From Vagococcus hydrophili (GTDB taxonomy: Bacteria > Bacillota > Bacilli > Lactobacillales > Vagococcaceae): a stretch of 64,000 bases of DNA. Positions 28,058 to 36,834 of this stretch are shown one piece after another. The translations under genes were made by a program, and so were the position numbers. The notes beneath the pieces were generated by a model. The model saw only the letters and a list, made by a program, of their open reading frames with translations. It had not been told where the DNA came from and searched no databases. Location of the stretch: positions 806,001-870,000 of the forward strand of contig NZ_CP049887.1 of assembly GCF_011304195.1 (NCBI RefSeq), in the 5' to 3' direction. The stretch's first letter is position 1; each line of letters starts with the position of its first letter.

Positions 28058-29023
28058 CTATTCAAACCCTTTTGCTACATCCTTAATCATCAACTCAGTT
28101 GACTCAATCCCGCCACCTGATAAATACCAAACATCTGGTGTTAGCATAATAACTTTGCCATTTTTACCAGCATTGGTTTGTTTCACTAATGCGTTCTCTA
28201 CCACATTATTTTTACTGTCATCTCCACCAATTGCTTTGGTACGGTCAATAACAAATAAAATATCTGGATTTTTCTCTAATACATACTCGTATGACACTTC
28301 TTGACCATGTGTTGAAGCTTCGATTTTGTCATCTGCCATAGCAACACCAAATGTATCATGAACAATCCCAAAACGAGAACCCTTACCGTATGCTGATAAA
28401 GAACCTTCATTAACTAACGTCACTAAACCTTTCGTTTTGCTTGCTTCTGCTTTTTCTTTTAATTCTTTGATATCTGTTTCTAATTTAGCAATTTTTTCTT
28501 TGGCAATGTCTTCTTTATCAAAAATTGTTCCTAGAGTTTCAATGTTTTGTTTCGTTGATTCCCACGTTTTAGTACTATCTACACCTAAATATAATGTTGG
28601 AGCAATTTTTTCTAAGTCTTTTTGAGCATCTTGTTGACGACCTGAAATAATAATCAACTCAGGTTGCATGGCATTGATTTTTTCCATGTCAGGTTCTTTA
28701 ATGCCACCAGCTGATTCAACTGATTTAAACGTATCTAAGTATTTAGGCAATGTTTTTAATGGAGCACCAATCACAGCATCACCTGCTCCTAATTGGTTAA
28801 TTGTATCTAATGATCCCATATCAAAAACGACTACTTTTTTAGGATTTTTAGGGACTTCTACTTCTTTGCCTTCCCCGTCTGTTACTTTGACTGTTGTCTC
28901 TTTCGCAACTTCGCTTGTTTTTGTTTCTTTTGTCTCTTTCTTAGCATCATTGCCACCACATGCTCCTAAAACAAGTGTTGTTAAGGCTAATACACTCATA
29001 AAACCAATTAATTTCTTCTTCAT
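28058..29023 (-). CDS. Iron-complex ABC transporter substrate-binding lipoprotein
   Basis: The 321-residue protein has a lipoprotein signal (ALTTLVLGACGG, lipidated Cys about 22) and a lysine/threonine-rich linker. A class III periplasmic-type binding domain follows (VVVFDMGSLDTINQLGAGD, PDLIIISGRQ-like segment, VLEKNPDILFVIDR). It resembles the FatB/CeuA/YclQ group that binds ferric siderophores or catecholates. It is the last gene of the four-gene operon headed by a Fur box. The ligand cannot be fixed from sequence. Confidence 0.88.
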   Translation of the reverse strand: MKKKLIGFMSVLALTTLVLGACGGNDAKKETKETKTSEVAKETTVKVTDGEGKEVEVPKNPKKVVVFDMGSLDTINQLGAGDAVIGAPLKTLPKYLDTFKSVESAGGIKEPDMEKINAMQPELIIISGRQQDAQKDLEKIAPTLYLGVDSTKTWESTKQNIETLGTIFDKEDIAKEKIAKLETDIKELKEKAEASKTKGLVTLVNEGSLSAYGKGSRFGIVHDTFGVAMADDKIEASTHGQEVSYEYVLEKNPDILFVIDRTKAIGGDDSKNNVVENALVKQTNAGKNGKVIMLTPDVWYLSGGGIESTELMIKDVAKGFE

Positions 29024-29041
29024 CTATTTTTTCGTCCTTTT

Positions 29042-29800
29042 CTAATTAAAATATAAACAGAAACGTTTTCCTTCAAGCTCACACACTCGGATGCTCATAT
29101 CATACAGCTCATCCAAGACTTCTTTAGTGATTACCTCATCTGTTGTTCCTGTTTTAAAAATTTTTCCGTATTTCATTGCCACAATGTCATCTGCATAACT
29201 TGCGGCAAAATTAATATCATGCAGCACAATAATGACTGTCTTTTTCTTTTCATCGACTAAACGACGAATCGTTTTCATCAATTGAACCGCATGATTCATA
29301 TCTAAATTATTGAGTGGTTCATCCAAAAACACATACTCCGTGTCTTGAGCCAGAACCATCGCAATATAAGCTCGTTGTAATTGTCCCCCTGATAACGTAT
29401 TGATGTTTTCCTCTGCCAAATCAAGTAGATTCAAATAATTCAAGCTTTCGGTAATTTTTTCTTGATCAACTTTTGATAGCTTACCTTTACTGTGTGGAAA
29501 CCGACCAAACGCAACGAGCTCTCTCACTGTTAAAGTAAGTTGAACCCCATTGGCTTGTTTTAATATTGCTAACTTTTTCGCTAACTCTTGTTGATTCCAA
29601 GCTTTGATTTCATTCTTTTCTAAATAAATACCGCCCTGGTCTTTATCTAGTAGCCGACTCATCATTGACAGTAGGGTACTTTTTCCCGCACCGTTGGGAC
29701 CAATGAATGCTGTTAACTTACCAGTCCTAACCTCGTAATCAATGTTACTAACCACTTCTTTTGCGCCATATTTTTTAGTCACTTGACTGACTTCCATCAT
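29042..29800 (-). CDS. Iron-complex ABC transporter ATPase
   Basis: The 252-residue ATPase of the FecE/YclP type has P-loop GPNGAGKST, signature LSGGQLQRAYIAM, Walker B VFLDEPLNNLD and H-loop VLHDINFA. ATG 29800 overlaps the stop of the upstream permease as ATGA, and GAGGAGG lies 6 bp before it. A second ATG follows immediately at 29797. The frame up to 29833 lies inside the permease and is rejected. It energises uptake of the iron complex. Confidence 0.9.
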   Translation of the reverse strand: MMEVSQVTKKYGAKEVVSNIDYEVRTGKLTAFIGPNGAGKSTLLSMMSRLLDKDQGGIYLEKNEIKAWNQQELAKKLAILKQANGVQLTLTVRELVAFGRFPHSKGKLSKVDQEKITESLNYLNLLDLAEENINTLSGGQLQRAYIAMVLAQDTEYVFLDEPLNNLDMNHAVQLMKTIRRLVDEKKKTVIIVLHDINFAASYADDIVAMKYGKIFKTGTTDEVITKEVLDELYDMSIRVCELEGKRFCLYFN

Positions 29801-30756
29801 ACGTTTCCTCCTCTCATTTTTAGTAGTTTCCAAATAAAGTAAAGACCGCCGCTAAATTCAATGACCACACTTAACGTTGTGTTCATTTGAAACACTTGTT
29901 CCACTAAAAATTGTCCCGAAACAAGAAATAAAATACTGAGAATCGCACCAGAGATAAACAGATAGGTATGTTTGTAAGTTCCTATCCACTGATACGTGAC
30001 GTTGGCTACAATAAACCCTAAAAAGGTAATCGGCCCGATTAAAGCTGTTGCTAGTGCTACTGATAAGCTAATTAAAAACAATAAATATTTTCTAAAACGG
30101 TTCACATTAATTCCTAAATTTGTCGCTTGCTCCATTCCTAAATGAAGGACATCTAGTTTTTTAGCGGCTAACATAAATAACACAACTAAGATAATTACAA
30201 CCGGGATCACCAAAATAAGTAAGTAAACTTCTATATTACTGAAACTGGCAAACAATTTTCCTTGTAGTTTGTCGTATTCGTTAGGATCCATCATCACTTG
30301 TAAGAAGGTACTCATACTTTTAAAAAGTGTTCCTAAGATCATTCCAATCATTAATAGTAGAAATAAATCTTGTTTCTCTTTTTTTAATAATGTTGAAAAT
30401 AAGAGAACGCTGATTAGTACCATGAGTAAAACATTTAAAATAAACAATCTAGGTTCTCGTTGATGAGAACTTCCTAAAAAGAAAAATAAAATTGTTTGGA
30501 TTAAGACATAGAGTGAATCAAAGCCTAAAATACTTGGTGTTAAGAAATGATTCTGAGAGATTGTTTGAAAAGTAATCGTTGAAAAACTCGTTAATAAGCC
30601 GACAATGACAAACGCGAGTATCTTTTTCCCTCGAAGTTCTAAAGCAAATTCCCAGTTACCATACGTATGATAGGTTAAAAATAAAAAAATCATTCCTAAA
30701 GTTAGAAGACTTAGACAGGCGATTTTAGTTGCTTGACGATTCATAACTTTTCTCAT
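29797..30756 (-). CDS. Iron-complex ABC transporter permease (FecCD family), second
   Basis: The 319-residue protein has about nine hydrophobic helices and the FecCD-family GPITFLGFIVANV segment near residue 235. It overlaps the first permease by ATGA at 30756-30753 and the ATPase by ATGA at 29800-29797, giving strict translational coupling. It pairs with the other permease to form the membrane channel of the importer. Confidence 0.88.
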   Translation of the reverse strand: MRKVMNRQATKIACLSLLTLGMIFLFLTYHTYGNWEFALELRGKKILAFVIVGLLTSFSTITFQTISQNHFLTPSILGFDSLYVLIQTILFFFLGSSHQREPRLFILNVLLMVLISVLLFSTLLKKEKQDLFLLLMIGMILGTLFKSMSTFLQVMMDPNEYDKLQGKLFASFSNIEVYLLILVIPVVIILVVLFMLAAKKLDVLHLGMEQATNLGINVNRFRKYLLFLISLSVALATALIGPITFLGFIVANVTYQWIGTYKHTYLFISGAILSILFLVSGQFLVEQVFQMNTTLSVVIEFSGGLYFIWKLLKMRGGNV

Positions 30757-31712
30757 GCTTTTCTTGCCCCCTTTAATAAAAGGAAGATAAAGACTACACT
30801 ACCAATAACACCAACAATTAGACTCACAGGTACTTCATAAGGTTGTCGAATCACTCTTGATAAAATATCACACATCACTAAGAATAAGCTCCCTGAAACA
30901 GCTGTGATAAACAACGTCTGCTTCATTTGATCCCCGTAAAACTGTGAAACGATATTTGGAATAATGACACCAATAAATGGTAGGCCTCCAATCGTAACTA
31001 AAGTCACACTACTAGCAATGGCAATCAAAAGTAGCCCTAACATTTGCGTTTTTTCATAATTCAAACCAACATTGGTTGCCATATCTTCTCCCATCCCAAC
31101 AATCGTAAAACGGTAAGCAAACACATAGCAGATAATTAAAATTGGGACCGAAACATAAATCAACTCATAATCACCTTTTGTGACAGTGGCAAAGTTACCT
31201 TGAAGCCAGGAAGTCATGTTTTGGATTAACTGAAATTGATAGGCAAAAAAAGTAACCACAGAACCGATAATATTTCCAAACATGACACCTATTAAAGGAA
31301 TCATGATTTGATTTTTAGCTGGCATTAGTTTGATTAACTTTAGAAATAAAAACGTTCCGCCAAAAGCAAACAAAAACGCCACAAATGAACGCGTTAAAAT
31401 GGAGCCTGAAGGGAAAAATAGCATTGCTACAAGCATGCCTAATCTGGCGCTGTCCATTGTTCCAGCCGTTGTTGGGGAAACAAATTTATTTTGTGTTAAA
31501 TGTTGCATGATTAATCCACAGACACTACTTGTTGCTCCTGCGATAATTAAACTTGCTGTACGTGGAATTCTCGTGTTCCATAAAACTAATTGTTCTAGTT
31601 CGTTAAAATTAAAAAGGTGGGTTATTGAAATACTTTGTACACCAATAAACAATGACAAACAAGAAAAAAAGATTAGTAAACTAATCGGAAGTTTTTTTTT
31701 CATAGAAAACAT
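30753..31712 (-). CDS. Iron-complex ABC transporter permease (FecCD family), first
   Basis: The protein has 319 residues if ATG 31712 is used, or 316 from ATG 31703. Both have weak ribosome sites. FecCD hallmarks are RIPRTASLIIAGATSSVCGLI near the N-terminus, read here in two parts around the loop, and GGLPFIGVIIPNIV in the C-terminal half. The frame extending to 31874 crosses the Fur box and promoter and is not coding. This gene is first in the importer operon. Confidence 0.87.
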   Translation of the reverse strand: MFSMKKKLPISLLIFFSCLSLFIGVQSISITHLFNFNELEQLVLWNTRIPRTASLIIAGATSSVCGLIMQHLTQNKFVSPTTAGTMDSARLGMLVAMLFFPSGSILTRSFVAFLFAFGGTFLFLKLIKLMPAKNQIMIPLIGVMFGNIIGSVVTFFAYQFQLIQNMTSWLQGNFATVTKGDYELIYVSVPILIICYVFAYRFTIVGMGEDMATNVGLNYEKTQMLGLLLIAIASSVTLVTIGGLPFIGVIIPNIVSQFYGDQMKQTLFITAVSGSLFLVMCDILSRVIRQPYEVPVSLIVGVIGSVVFIFLLLKGARKA

Positions 31713-31726
31713 TCTACTTTCTAATT

Positions 31727-31779
31727 GATAATGATTTTCATTTCCAATTAATTTTAACCAAATTGAAACAAAAATGCAA
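31727..31779 (-). promoter_or_regulatory. Fur-boxed promoter of the iron-complex operon
   Basis: On the minus strand TTGCAT (31779-31774), 17 bp and TAAAAT (31756-31751) form the promoter. The plus-strand sequence GATAATGATTTTCATTTCC (31727-31745) matches the 19-bp Fur consensus at 15 positions and covers the expected start point. Iron-dependent repression by Fur is the straightforward inference. Confidence 0.82.
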
Positions 31780-31853
31780 CAATTTTCTAAAATCTTTCCT
31801 ACCCTTACATATGTTATACTTAGTGTATAAAACTTAAAGAGAGGAGTTATGTA

Positions 31854-32312
31854 ATGGCCGGTAAAGATGTACAAGATTATTTAGACAATGCCCTTTACGG
31901 AACACCGCAAATTAAACCTGATGAGCAAAAGAAATACCTGGGAACGTTTAGAGAAAGAGTTGTGTTTGTGCTTACCACTGAAGAAGCAAAAAAAGCTATT
32001 TTTGACAGCTTCTCTTTAAAACAGTTTACAGATTTTCCAAACGGCACACTCTTAATTGATGCCAACTGTGATGTGACCAGTCAAAATCGTTTGATGAGTT
32101 TAGCTCAACGAAAAAACATTGAATTTAAATTTGTGGACCGAGATGAAGATGCCCTTAGTGAGGATGATATTGCAATGGTTTACGCCTTAAGTACTCCTAT
32201 CAATCGTGAAGATATTTCTGTTAAAAATAACAATGATTATAATAAAAAAACAACAAATGAACCTAAAACAGAAACAAAAAAAACAGGTTTTTTCAGTAAT
32301 TTATTCAAATAA
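31854..32312 (+). CDS. YueI-family protein (DUF1694)
   Basis: The 152-residue protein matches the YueI family: YLDNALYGTPQIKPDEQKKYLGTFRERV near the N-terminus (shown in the sequence, conserved in two blocks) and a central DFPNGTLLIDANCDVTSQNR. The C-terminal 35 residues are lysine/asparagine-rich and low in complexity, ending in GFFSNLFK. Function is unknown. It is cytoplasmic, since no signal or membrane helix is seen. It is preceded by an extended -10 (TGTTATACT, 31812-31820) and GAGGAG. It is divergent from the iron importer. Confidence 0.85.
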   Translation: MAGKDVQDYLDNALYGTPQIKPDEQKKYLGTFRERVVFVLTTEEAKKAIFDSFSLKQFTDFPNGTLLIDANCDVTSQNRLMSLAQRKNIEFKFVDRDEDALSEDDIAMVYALSTPINREDISVKNNNDYNKKTTNEPKTETKKTGFFSNLFK

Positions 32313-32369
32313 TCTTCAAATTCTCCTGTTAAATTTAATAATATAATAACAAATTAAGTGAGGTAAGAT

Positions 32370-33452
32370 ATGACGTTCAAAAAATTAAAAGAAAAAAAAG
32401 TTATGATCCTTGTCGCTTCTGTTTCCTTGGTTGCCCTTATATTATTTGGTGCTGTTTCTAAATCTAATTCATTTCACGCTGAATCTAAAACAAAACCAAC
32501 GGAACAAGAAACAACTATGAACGAAATCGACAGACTTGTTGATGATTCAAATATGTTTGGTTCACTTGTTATGATGAAAAATGGCGAAGCTATCTATACA
32601 CAAAGTTATGGGATGGCAGATGCTGAAGGTAAAATTAAAAACGATCAGGATATTATTTATCCGATTGCCTCACTACAAAAAAGTATGACGGCTGTCATGA
32701 TTGCCCAATTAATTAGCGAAGATAAATTAACTTATGATACAACTATTGATAAATTCTATGAAGATTTAGATCACGCAGAGGAAGTTACGGTTCGTGATTT
32801 GATTGACCATACTAGCGGTTTTGTGATGCCAGAAGTCGCAAGCGATTCTGTTCTAAAAACTGAACAAGAACAACTAGAAAACGCCCTAAAAACGAGTGAA
32901 TACAATGGTAATAGAGAATTTCAATATTCAAATGGAAACTATTCATTCTTAGCTGGAATTATCATGAAATTAGATGAGCGTTCATATGAAGAAAGTTTAC
33001 AAACGAGAATTCTTAATCCACTTCATATGAAGAATACTTATCTTTGGAGTAATTTACCTAAGGATGTCCAATTACCTAAAGAATATTTCTATCATGAAGA
33101 TAAGAATTATCAAACAGATACATTGGTTTATTCTGAAGAATTAATGAGTACCCTTCTTGGTGCTGGTAATGTTTATGCGACAGCTGAGGATGTGGCGATT
33201 TTTGAAACTTCTTTAAACAATGGGGTTTTACTTAAAGATGAGGAATACCTTGAATTATTTGGTATTCAGCATAATGATTTGATGGCTAGAATGGGAAATA
33301 TCTCATCCCAAGGTGCAGGTGGTGGATACAGTAGCTACGTTTACGGTGATATTACTAATCAAAATGTAGTGGTCTTCCTTGTTAATCAATCTTCACCAAC
33401 TGATTCGATACCAGTAATGGAAAACTTGTATCAACAACTATTAGAATTTTAA
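32370..33452 (+). CDS. Membrane-anchored serine hydrolase, class C beta-lactamase fold
   Basis: The 360-residue protein has an N-terminal signal anchor (residues 10-30) and a penicillin-binding-protein/beta-lactamase-type domain. The catalytic SxxK is in PIASLQKSMTAVM, and the Tyr motif YSN is in FQYSNGNYSFLAG. The third motif is less clear (GAGGGYSSYVYG). It should act outside the membrane on a peptidoglycan-like peptide or ester. Resistance is not implied, because most such proteins are esterases or D-aminopeptidases. A small unknown gene follows after 23 bp and probably shares its transcript. Confidence 0.87.
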   Translation: MTFKKLKEKKVMILVASVSLVALILFGAVSKSNSFHAESKTKPTEQETTMNEIDRLVDDSNMFGSLVMMKNGEAIYTQSYGMADAEGKIKNDQDIIYPIASLQKSMTAVMIAQLISEDKLTYDTTIDKFYEDLDHAEEVTVRDLIDHTSGFVMPEVASDSVLKTEQEQLENALKTSEYNGNREFQYSNGNYSFLAGIIMKLDERSYEESLQTRILNPLHMKNTYLWSNLPKDVQLPKEYFYHEDKNYQTDTLVYSEELMSTLLGAGNVYATAEDVAIFETSLNNGVLLKDEEYLELFGIQHNDLMARMGNISSQGAGGGYSSYVYGDITNQNVVVFLVNQSSPTDSIPVMENLYQQLLEF

Positions 33453-33475
33453 AAAAGTAAAAGGAGTGGTTTTAG

Positions 33476-33853
33476 ATGAATAACGAAACAATGATCAAAC
33501 AAGAATTAGCTCAAGCTTTACATGCTCACATTATGTTACTAAAGGATATTGATACGATTGACGCTAGGTCTGATGAAGGCTTGCGTTTTATCTTCAAGAG
33601 TTTTGGTTTTATGCTCGAGAGAATTCCTGAAGCTCTTGTTTCTGATAATGAAGAAGACATTTATTTTGCAGCGTTTCAATACTATAATTTATTAGCTGAA
33701 TTAAAAAATAACCTAACTCTTTCTTATCCTCATCTAACCACAATTGACCTTTCTCACTTCCCAGATAGCCACGTAGATATTCTAAACAAATGGTGGGAAG
33801 AAAAAACTGGACTAAAAGTAGACGAACCAACAAAACAAACAATGACACTATAG
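33476..33853 (+). CDS. Unknown small soluble protein, 125 residues
   Basis: I do not recognise a family with confidence. The protein is acidic and predicted helical, with no signal or membrane segment. Conserved-looking parts are GLRFIFKSFGFMLERIPEAL and FAAFQYYNLLAELKNNL. Size and helical nature loosely resemble bacteriocin-immunity or small regulatory helical bundles, but no motif supports that. AAGGAGTGG lies 6-7 bp before the ATG. It probably forms an operon with the serine hydrolase. Its stop codon TAG is the first triplet of structured repeat array D. Confidence 0.75.
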   Translation: MNNETMIKQELAQALHAHIMLLKDIDTIDARSDEGLRFIFKSFGFMLERIPEALVSDNEEDIYFAAFQYYNLLAELKNNLTLSYPHLTTIDLSHFPDSHVDILNKWWEEKTGLKVDEPTKQTMTL

Positions 33854-34020
33854 AGTGAAAAAAAAGACGGTTTGCTCCTAGTAACTGGAAGGAATAATAC
33901 TTAATCGGTTTTTTCGATTGAGTATTGTTCCTGAAGTTACCTCGGAGCAGGCTTTTTTTCCGGACTTCGTAGAGTGAAAAAAGTTGTTAAGAAAGCGGTT
34001 TATTTCCGAAGAAGCAGCTT
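33851..34020 (+). repeat. Structured 3' repeat array D: one unit plus degenerate half-unit
   Basis: The full unit starts with TAGAGTGAAAA at the stop codon (33851), and the half-unit starts with the same bases at 33970, 119 bp later. Pairings are AAAAAAAGAC with GGCTTTTTTT (one mismatch), GCTCC with GGAGC, GTAACT with AGTTAC, and GGAATAATACTTAATCG with CGATTGAGTATTGTTCC around GTTTTTT. GTAACT/AGTTAC replaces GCAACT/AGTTGC of arrays A-C, a compensatory change. The trailing half-unit is weakly conserved. A terminator follows. Confidence 0.85.
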
Positions 34021-34030
34021 TAGAAACACC

Positions 34031-34072
34031 GTAAAAAAGGACTGTGATTTAATTACCACGGCCCTTTTTTCT
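34031..34072 (+). terminator. Bidirectional terminator after array D
   Basis: AAAAAAGGACTGTG and CCACGGCCCTTTTTT pair with one mismatch and a G-T pair, followed by T-rich sequence. The stop codon of the convergent small gene (34049) lies in the loop. Confidence 0.7.
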
Positions 34073-34297
34073 TATATCTATTATTTTATCTGCCGCAAAG
34101 AATAGCACTGCAACGACTATCATTACTTTAAAAAAGATAACCCATCTCGTCAGACTAGGCATTAAATAGATCCATAAACAAAATAAACTAACAATAAAAA
34201 ATACTTTAAAAACAATCTTTGACTTTCTTATTAGTAACCACTGTAAAAAATCATCTTCTACACTTTTTGTTTCTAAGTACTCATCCCAAATTTTCAT
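34049..34297 (-). CDS. Small membrane protein of unknown function, 82 residues
   Basis: The protein has a charged N-terminus (WDEYLETKSVEDDFLQW), two hydrophobic helices (about 30-48 and 51-70) and a basic C-terminal tail. No family is recognised. AGGGATGG lies 9-10 bp upstream of ATG. Its 3' end overlaps the bidirectional terminator shared with repeat array D. Coding potential is supported by the ribosome site and the two clear membrane segments, but it could be a lineage-specific gene. Confidence 0.65.
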   Translation of the reverse strand: MKIWDEYLETKSVEDDFLQWLLIRKSKIVFKVFFIVSLFCLWIYLMPSLTRWVIFFKVMIVVAVLFFAADKIIDIRKKGRGN

Positions 34298-34369
34298 AAA
34301 CTTAGCTCCATCCCTTTATTTTTATTATACACTAATACGTTATATAGAACTATATTTATCGTATTTCCA

Positions 34370-34403
34370 CAAAAAAAGAACCCTATTATCTAGGATTCTT
34401 AAA
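34370..34403 (-). terminator. Intrinsic terminator of gshAB
   Basis: On the minus strand AAGAATCC and GGGTTCTT form the stem and TTTTTTT follows, 5 bp after the gshAB stop. Confidence 0.8.
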
Positions 34404-34407
34404 AAGA

Positions 34408-36687
34408 TTATTTTTCTAATTCTGGATAAAGTAATCGCAACACATCCATTGTTAATCGACGATTCTTTCCTGCAAACGGGTAAATGTGCATGTGCATCGC
34501 AGGGTTAAAGTTCCCTTCGATAATGCCGTACGTATTACTTTCTTTAGTACCTTCTATATTTCGATCTGGGATAATCAAATCAATCCCACAAATCACTGCT
34601 CCTAAACTTTCTGTGGCTGCTTCTGCGATTTTTTTATAACTTTCATCCATTTCATCTGTAATATCAATCGAATCACCACCTGTACTCACATTGGAATTCT
34701 CTCGGAGATAAACAATTTGCTCTTTTTCAGGGATACTATCAATCGTTAATCCCTGTTCTTTTAACATTAACTGTTCCAAGTCACCTAATTGAATTAACTC
34801 AAGAGGTGAACGATGATGAGTTCCTCTTAAGCTGTCTTTATTTTTTTCTGAAACTAAGGCTTCAATTGTGCGTACGCCATCTCCCACCACATTGGCTGGC
34901 ACACGTAACATCACTGCTCGAGTTTTACCATCTAAGACAAAGAAACGGTATTCTGTTCCTGGTAAAAATTCTTCCACTAAAATATCAGAATCTTCTTTAA
35001 AGGCAATTTCTAGAGCTTTTTGGTAATCTTCAAGAGAAGCGCCATCTTTAAAAATAGAGATACCTAATCCATAGTTGGTTGATTTAGGTTTCACCACAAA
35101 GCCTTTTTTGGCAAACAATTCATAACTAAGTTCAGCTTTCTCAACACTAGAGAATTCTTTCCCTAAAGGAACTCTGAAACCTGCTTTAGCTAGCACTTTT
35201 TTCGTCACCGTTTTATTTTCCATTAGAAGTGGAACCACATAAGAGTCTTTACTTGTCATGTTACCATTTTTGACATACTCTACTCGGTTGTTGAAAGTTA
35301 GTTTTAAAAATTGATCATTTTCATCTAAGACTTCTACTTTCACCCCATTTTGAATGGCATCAAACATTAAAATTTGTGTGGATAGTTCCATTTGTCGGTA
35401 ACCTGATAACTGGTAAGGTTTCTCCCACGCTTTTTCGTAATAATCTTCTGCGATTTTTGTTCCTAATTCTTGATTGCTGACACCAGATTTTTGTTCCTCT
35501 AAAACAATTCTTCCAGCTAAAGTTTCTTCTGGTTTCTCTAATCGTAACGTAGCCATTTCAATCACAGCTTGTTGTTCTTTTGTTAAACCAATACTTTGGG
35601 CCATGTCTTTCATTTCTTTTAACAACCATATACCTTCGTCTAAATAAGCCGTTTGATCTAGTGGATGTTCCAAAGAAACATCTTCATTGATTGCTGTTCC
35701 TTGTGCTAATAAATCATCTGAACTGATGTCTTTTTCGTCTAGCCACAACATCGTCATCACAAATAGGTGTAGGAAGGTTAGGGTTTCTTCCGAAATTCCA
35801 TACTCAGAAAATGGATCTAAATCGATGTTTCGAAGCTCTATGTATGAGACACCTTTTTCAAGCAACTCTTCCAAATCATCCGTCCCTCTTAGTCGCACAG
35901 AAGAATAAAATTCCTTCGCCTCAATTAAATCGCCATTATCAATTAAATGCTCAATGTCTGCCACGTATTTCTCAATTGATTCGTATGATGCTTTGATTTC
36001 TGGACGGTTGGTATAACCAAAATGACTATTACGGATACTTCTTACTGGTTCATCTGGGCGTTCATTTAAGAAATAACCCTCTTCTGCAAAAGGACTTGCC
36101 CCAAATAAATAAGTAATCAACCAACGATACCTTAAATAATGACGTGACGTCTTCAAATAAAGCTCTGTTCTAAAGCCTTCAAATGTTTGTTTTGTTTGTG
36201 ATTCTTCGTATAATTGTTGAATCATCTCATCTGAAAATTCAAAATTGTAATGAATCCCACTCACCATTTGTTTTCTCTTACCGTAAACTTTAGCTAAGTA
36301 GCGACGATAGTTCACATCTCCCTGATCACTAAGTTTAGCAATCACAATCTCACGATGACACTTAGGTAAAACTGGTGGCATACTTAGAGGCCATAATCTT
36401 TCCTTATCATCTAAAGAGCGCAAGGTCACATCATGAAGTGCTCCTAAAAAACGTAATGTTTCTTCATTTGATTCAAAAACTGGGGTAATTAGTTCAATTT
36501 GTGTTTCACTAAAATCTGTTTGAATATAAGGATGGAAATCTCGTGAGCCAACTTTTTTGGGATGCTCTGTTTTGGCTAAATCACCTAATGGGGTCACACG
36601 CTGACTTTCTTTTTCTAAACCAAGTCGAAACTCTTTAAATAAGGGTTTTATCATTTCTGATGCTAATTTATTTTTAATTGAGTTCAT
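34408..36687 (-). CDS. gshAB: Bifunctional glutamate-cysteine ligase/glutathione synthetase
   Basis: The 759-residue fusion enzyme (GshAB, GshF) makes glutathione in two ATP-dependent steps. The N-terminal half (about 1-480) is a gamma-proteobacterial-type glutamate-cysteine ligase (FRLGLEKESQRV, PYIQTDFSETQIELITPV, SGIHYNFEFSD). The C-terminal half is an ATP-grasp domain (VVKPKSTNYGLGISIF, ILVEEFLPGTEYRFFVLDG, GIIEGNFNPAMHMH). Length is typical of the streptococcal and listerial enzymes. It is monocistronic with a -10 TATAAT on the minus strand at 36733-36728. It supplies the thiol buffer of the cytoplasm. Confidence 0.95.
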   Translation of the reverse strand: MNSIKNKLASEMIKPLFKEFRLGLEKESQRVTPLGDLAKTEHPKKVGSRDFHPYIQTDFSETQIELITPVFESNEETLRFLGALHDVTLRSLDDKERLWPLSMPPVLPKCHREIVIAKLSDQGDVNYRRYLAKVYGKRKQMVSGIHYNFEFSDEMIQQLYEESQTKQTFEGFRTELYLKTSRHYLRYRWLITYLFGASPFAEEGYFLNERPDEPVRSIRNSHFGYTNRPEIKASYESIEKYVADIEHLIDNGDLIEAKEFYSSVRLRGTDDLEELLEKGVSYIELRNIDLDPFSEYGISEETLTFLHLFVMTMLWLDEKDISSDDLLAQGTAINEDVSLEHPLDQTAYLDEGIWLLKEMKDMAQSIGLTKEQQAVIEMATLRLEKPEETLAGRIVLEEQKSGVSNQELGTKIAEDYYEKAWEKPYQLSGYRQMELSTQILMFDAIQNGVKVEVLDENDQFLKLTFNNRVEYVKNGNMTSKDSYVVPLLMENKTVTKKVLAKAGFRVPLGKEFSSVEKAELSYELFAKKGFVVKPKSTNYGLGISIFKDGASLEDYQKALEIAFKEDSDILVEEFLPGTEYRFFVLDGKTRAVMLRVPANVVGDGVRTIEALVSEKNKDSLRGTHHRSPLELIQLGDLEQLMLKEQGLTIDSIPEKEQIVYLRENSNVSTGGDSIDITDEMDESYKKIAEAATESLGAVICGIDLIIPDRNIEGTKESNTYGIIEGNFNPAMHMHIYPFAGKNRRLTMDVLRLLYPELEK

Positions 36688-36778
36688 ATATCTTCACCTT
36701 TTAGTTTTCTTTTACATTTGTAAATTATTATACCACTTCATAAAATCTTTCTCTAAAATTATGTTTCAAAAACTAACA

Positions 36779-36830
36779 AAAAATAAGTTGCAAGAAAATC
36801 AAAATTGATTTTCATACAACTTATTTTTTT
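36779..36830 (-). terminator. Intrinsic terminator of the fru operon
   Basis: AAATAAGTTG/CAACTTATTT and an inner GAAAATC/GATTTTC stem form a long hairpin. On the minus strand it ends in a T-rich tract. It lies 5 bp after the fruA stop. Confidence 0.8.
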
Positions 36831-36834
36831 AAAT

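Noticed and set aside
31713-31874. Longer N-terminus of the first iron permease
   Set aside because: It crosses the Fur box, promoter and the divergent yueI start.
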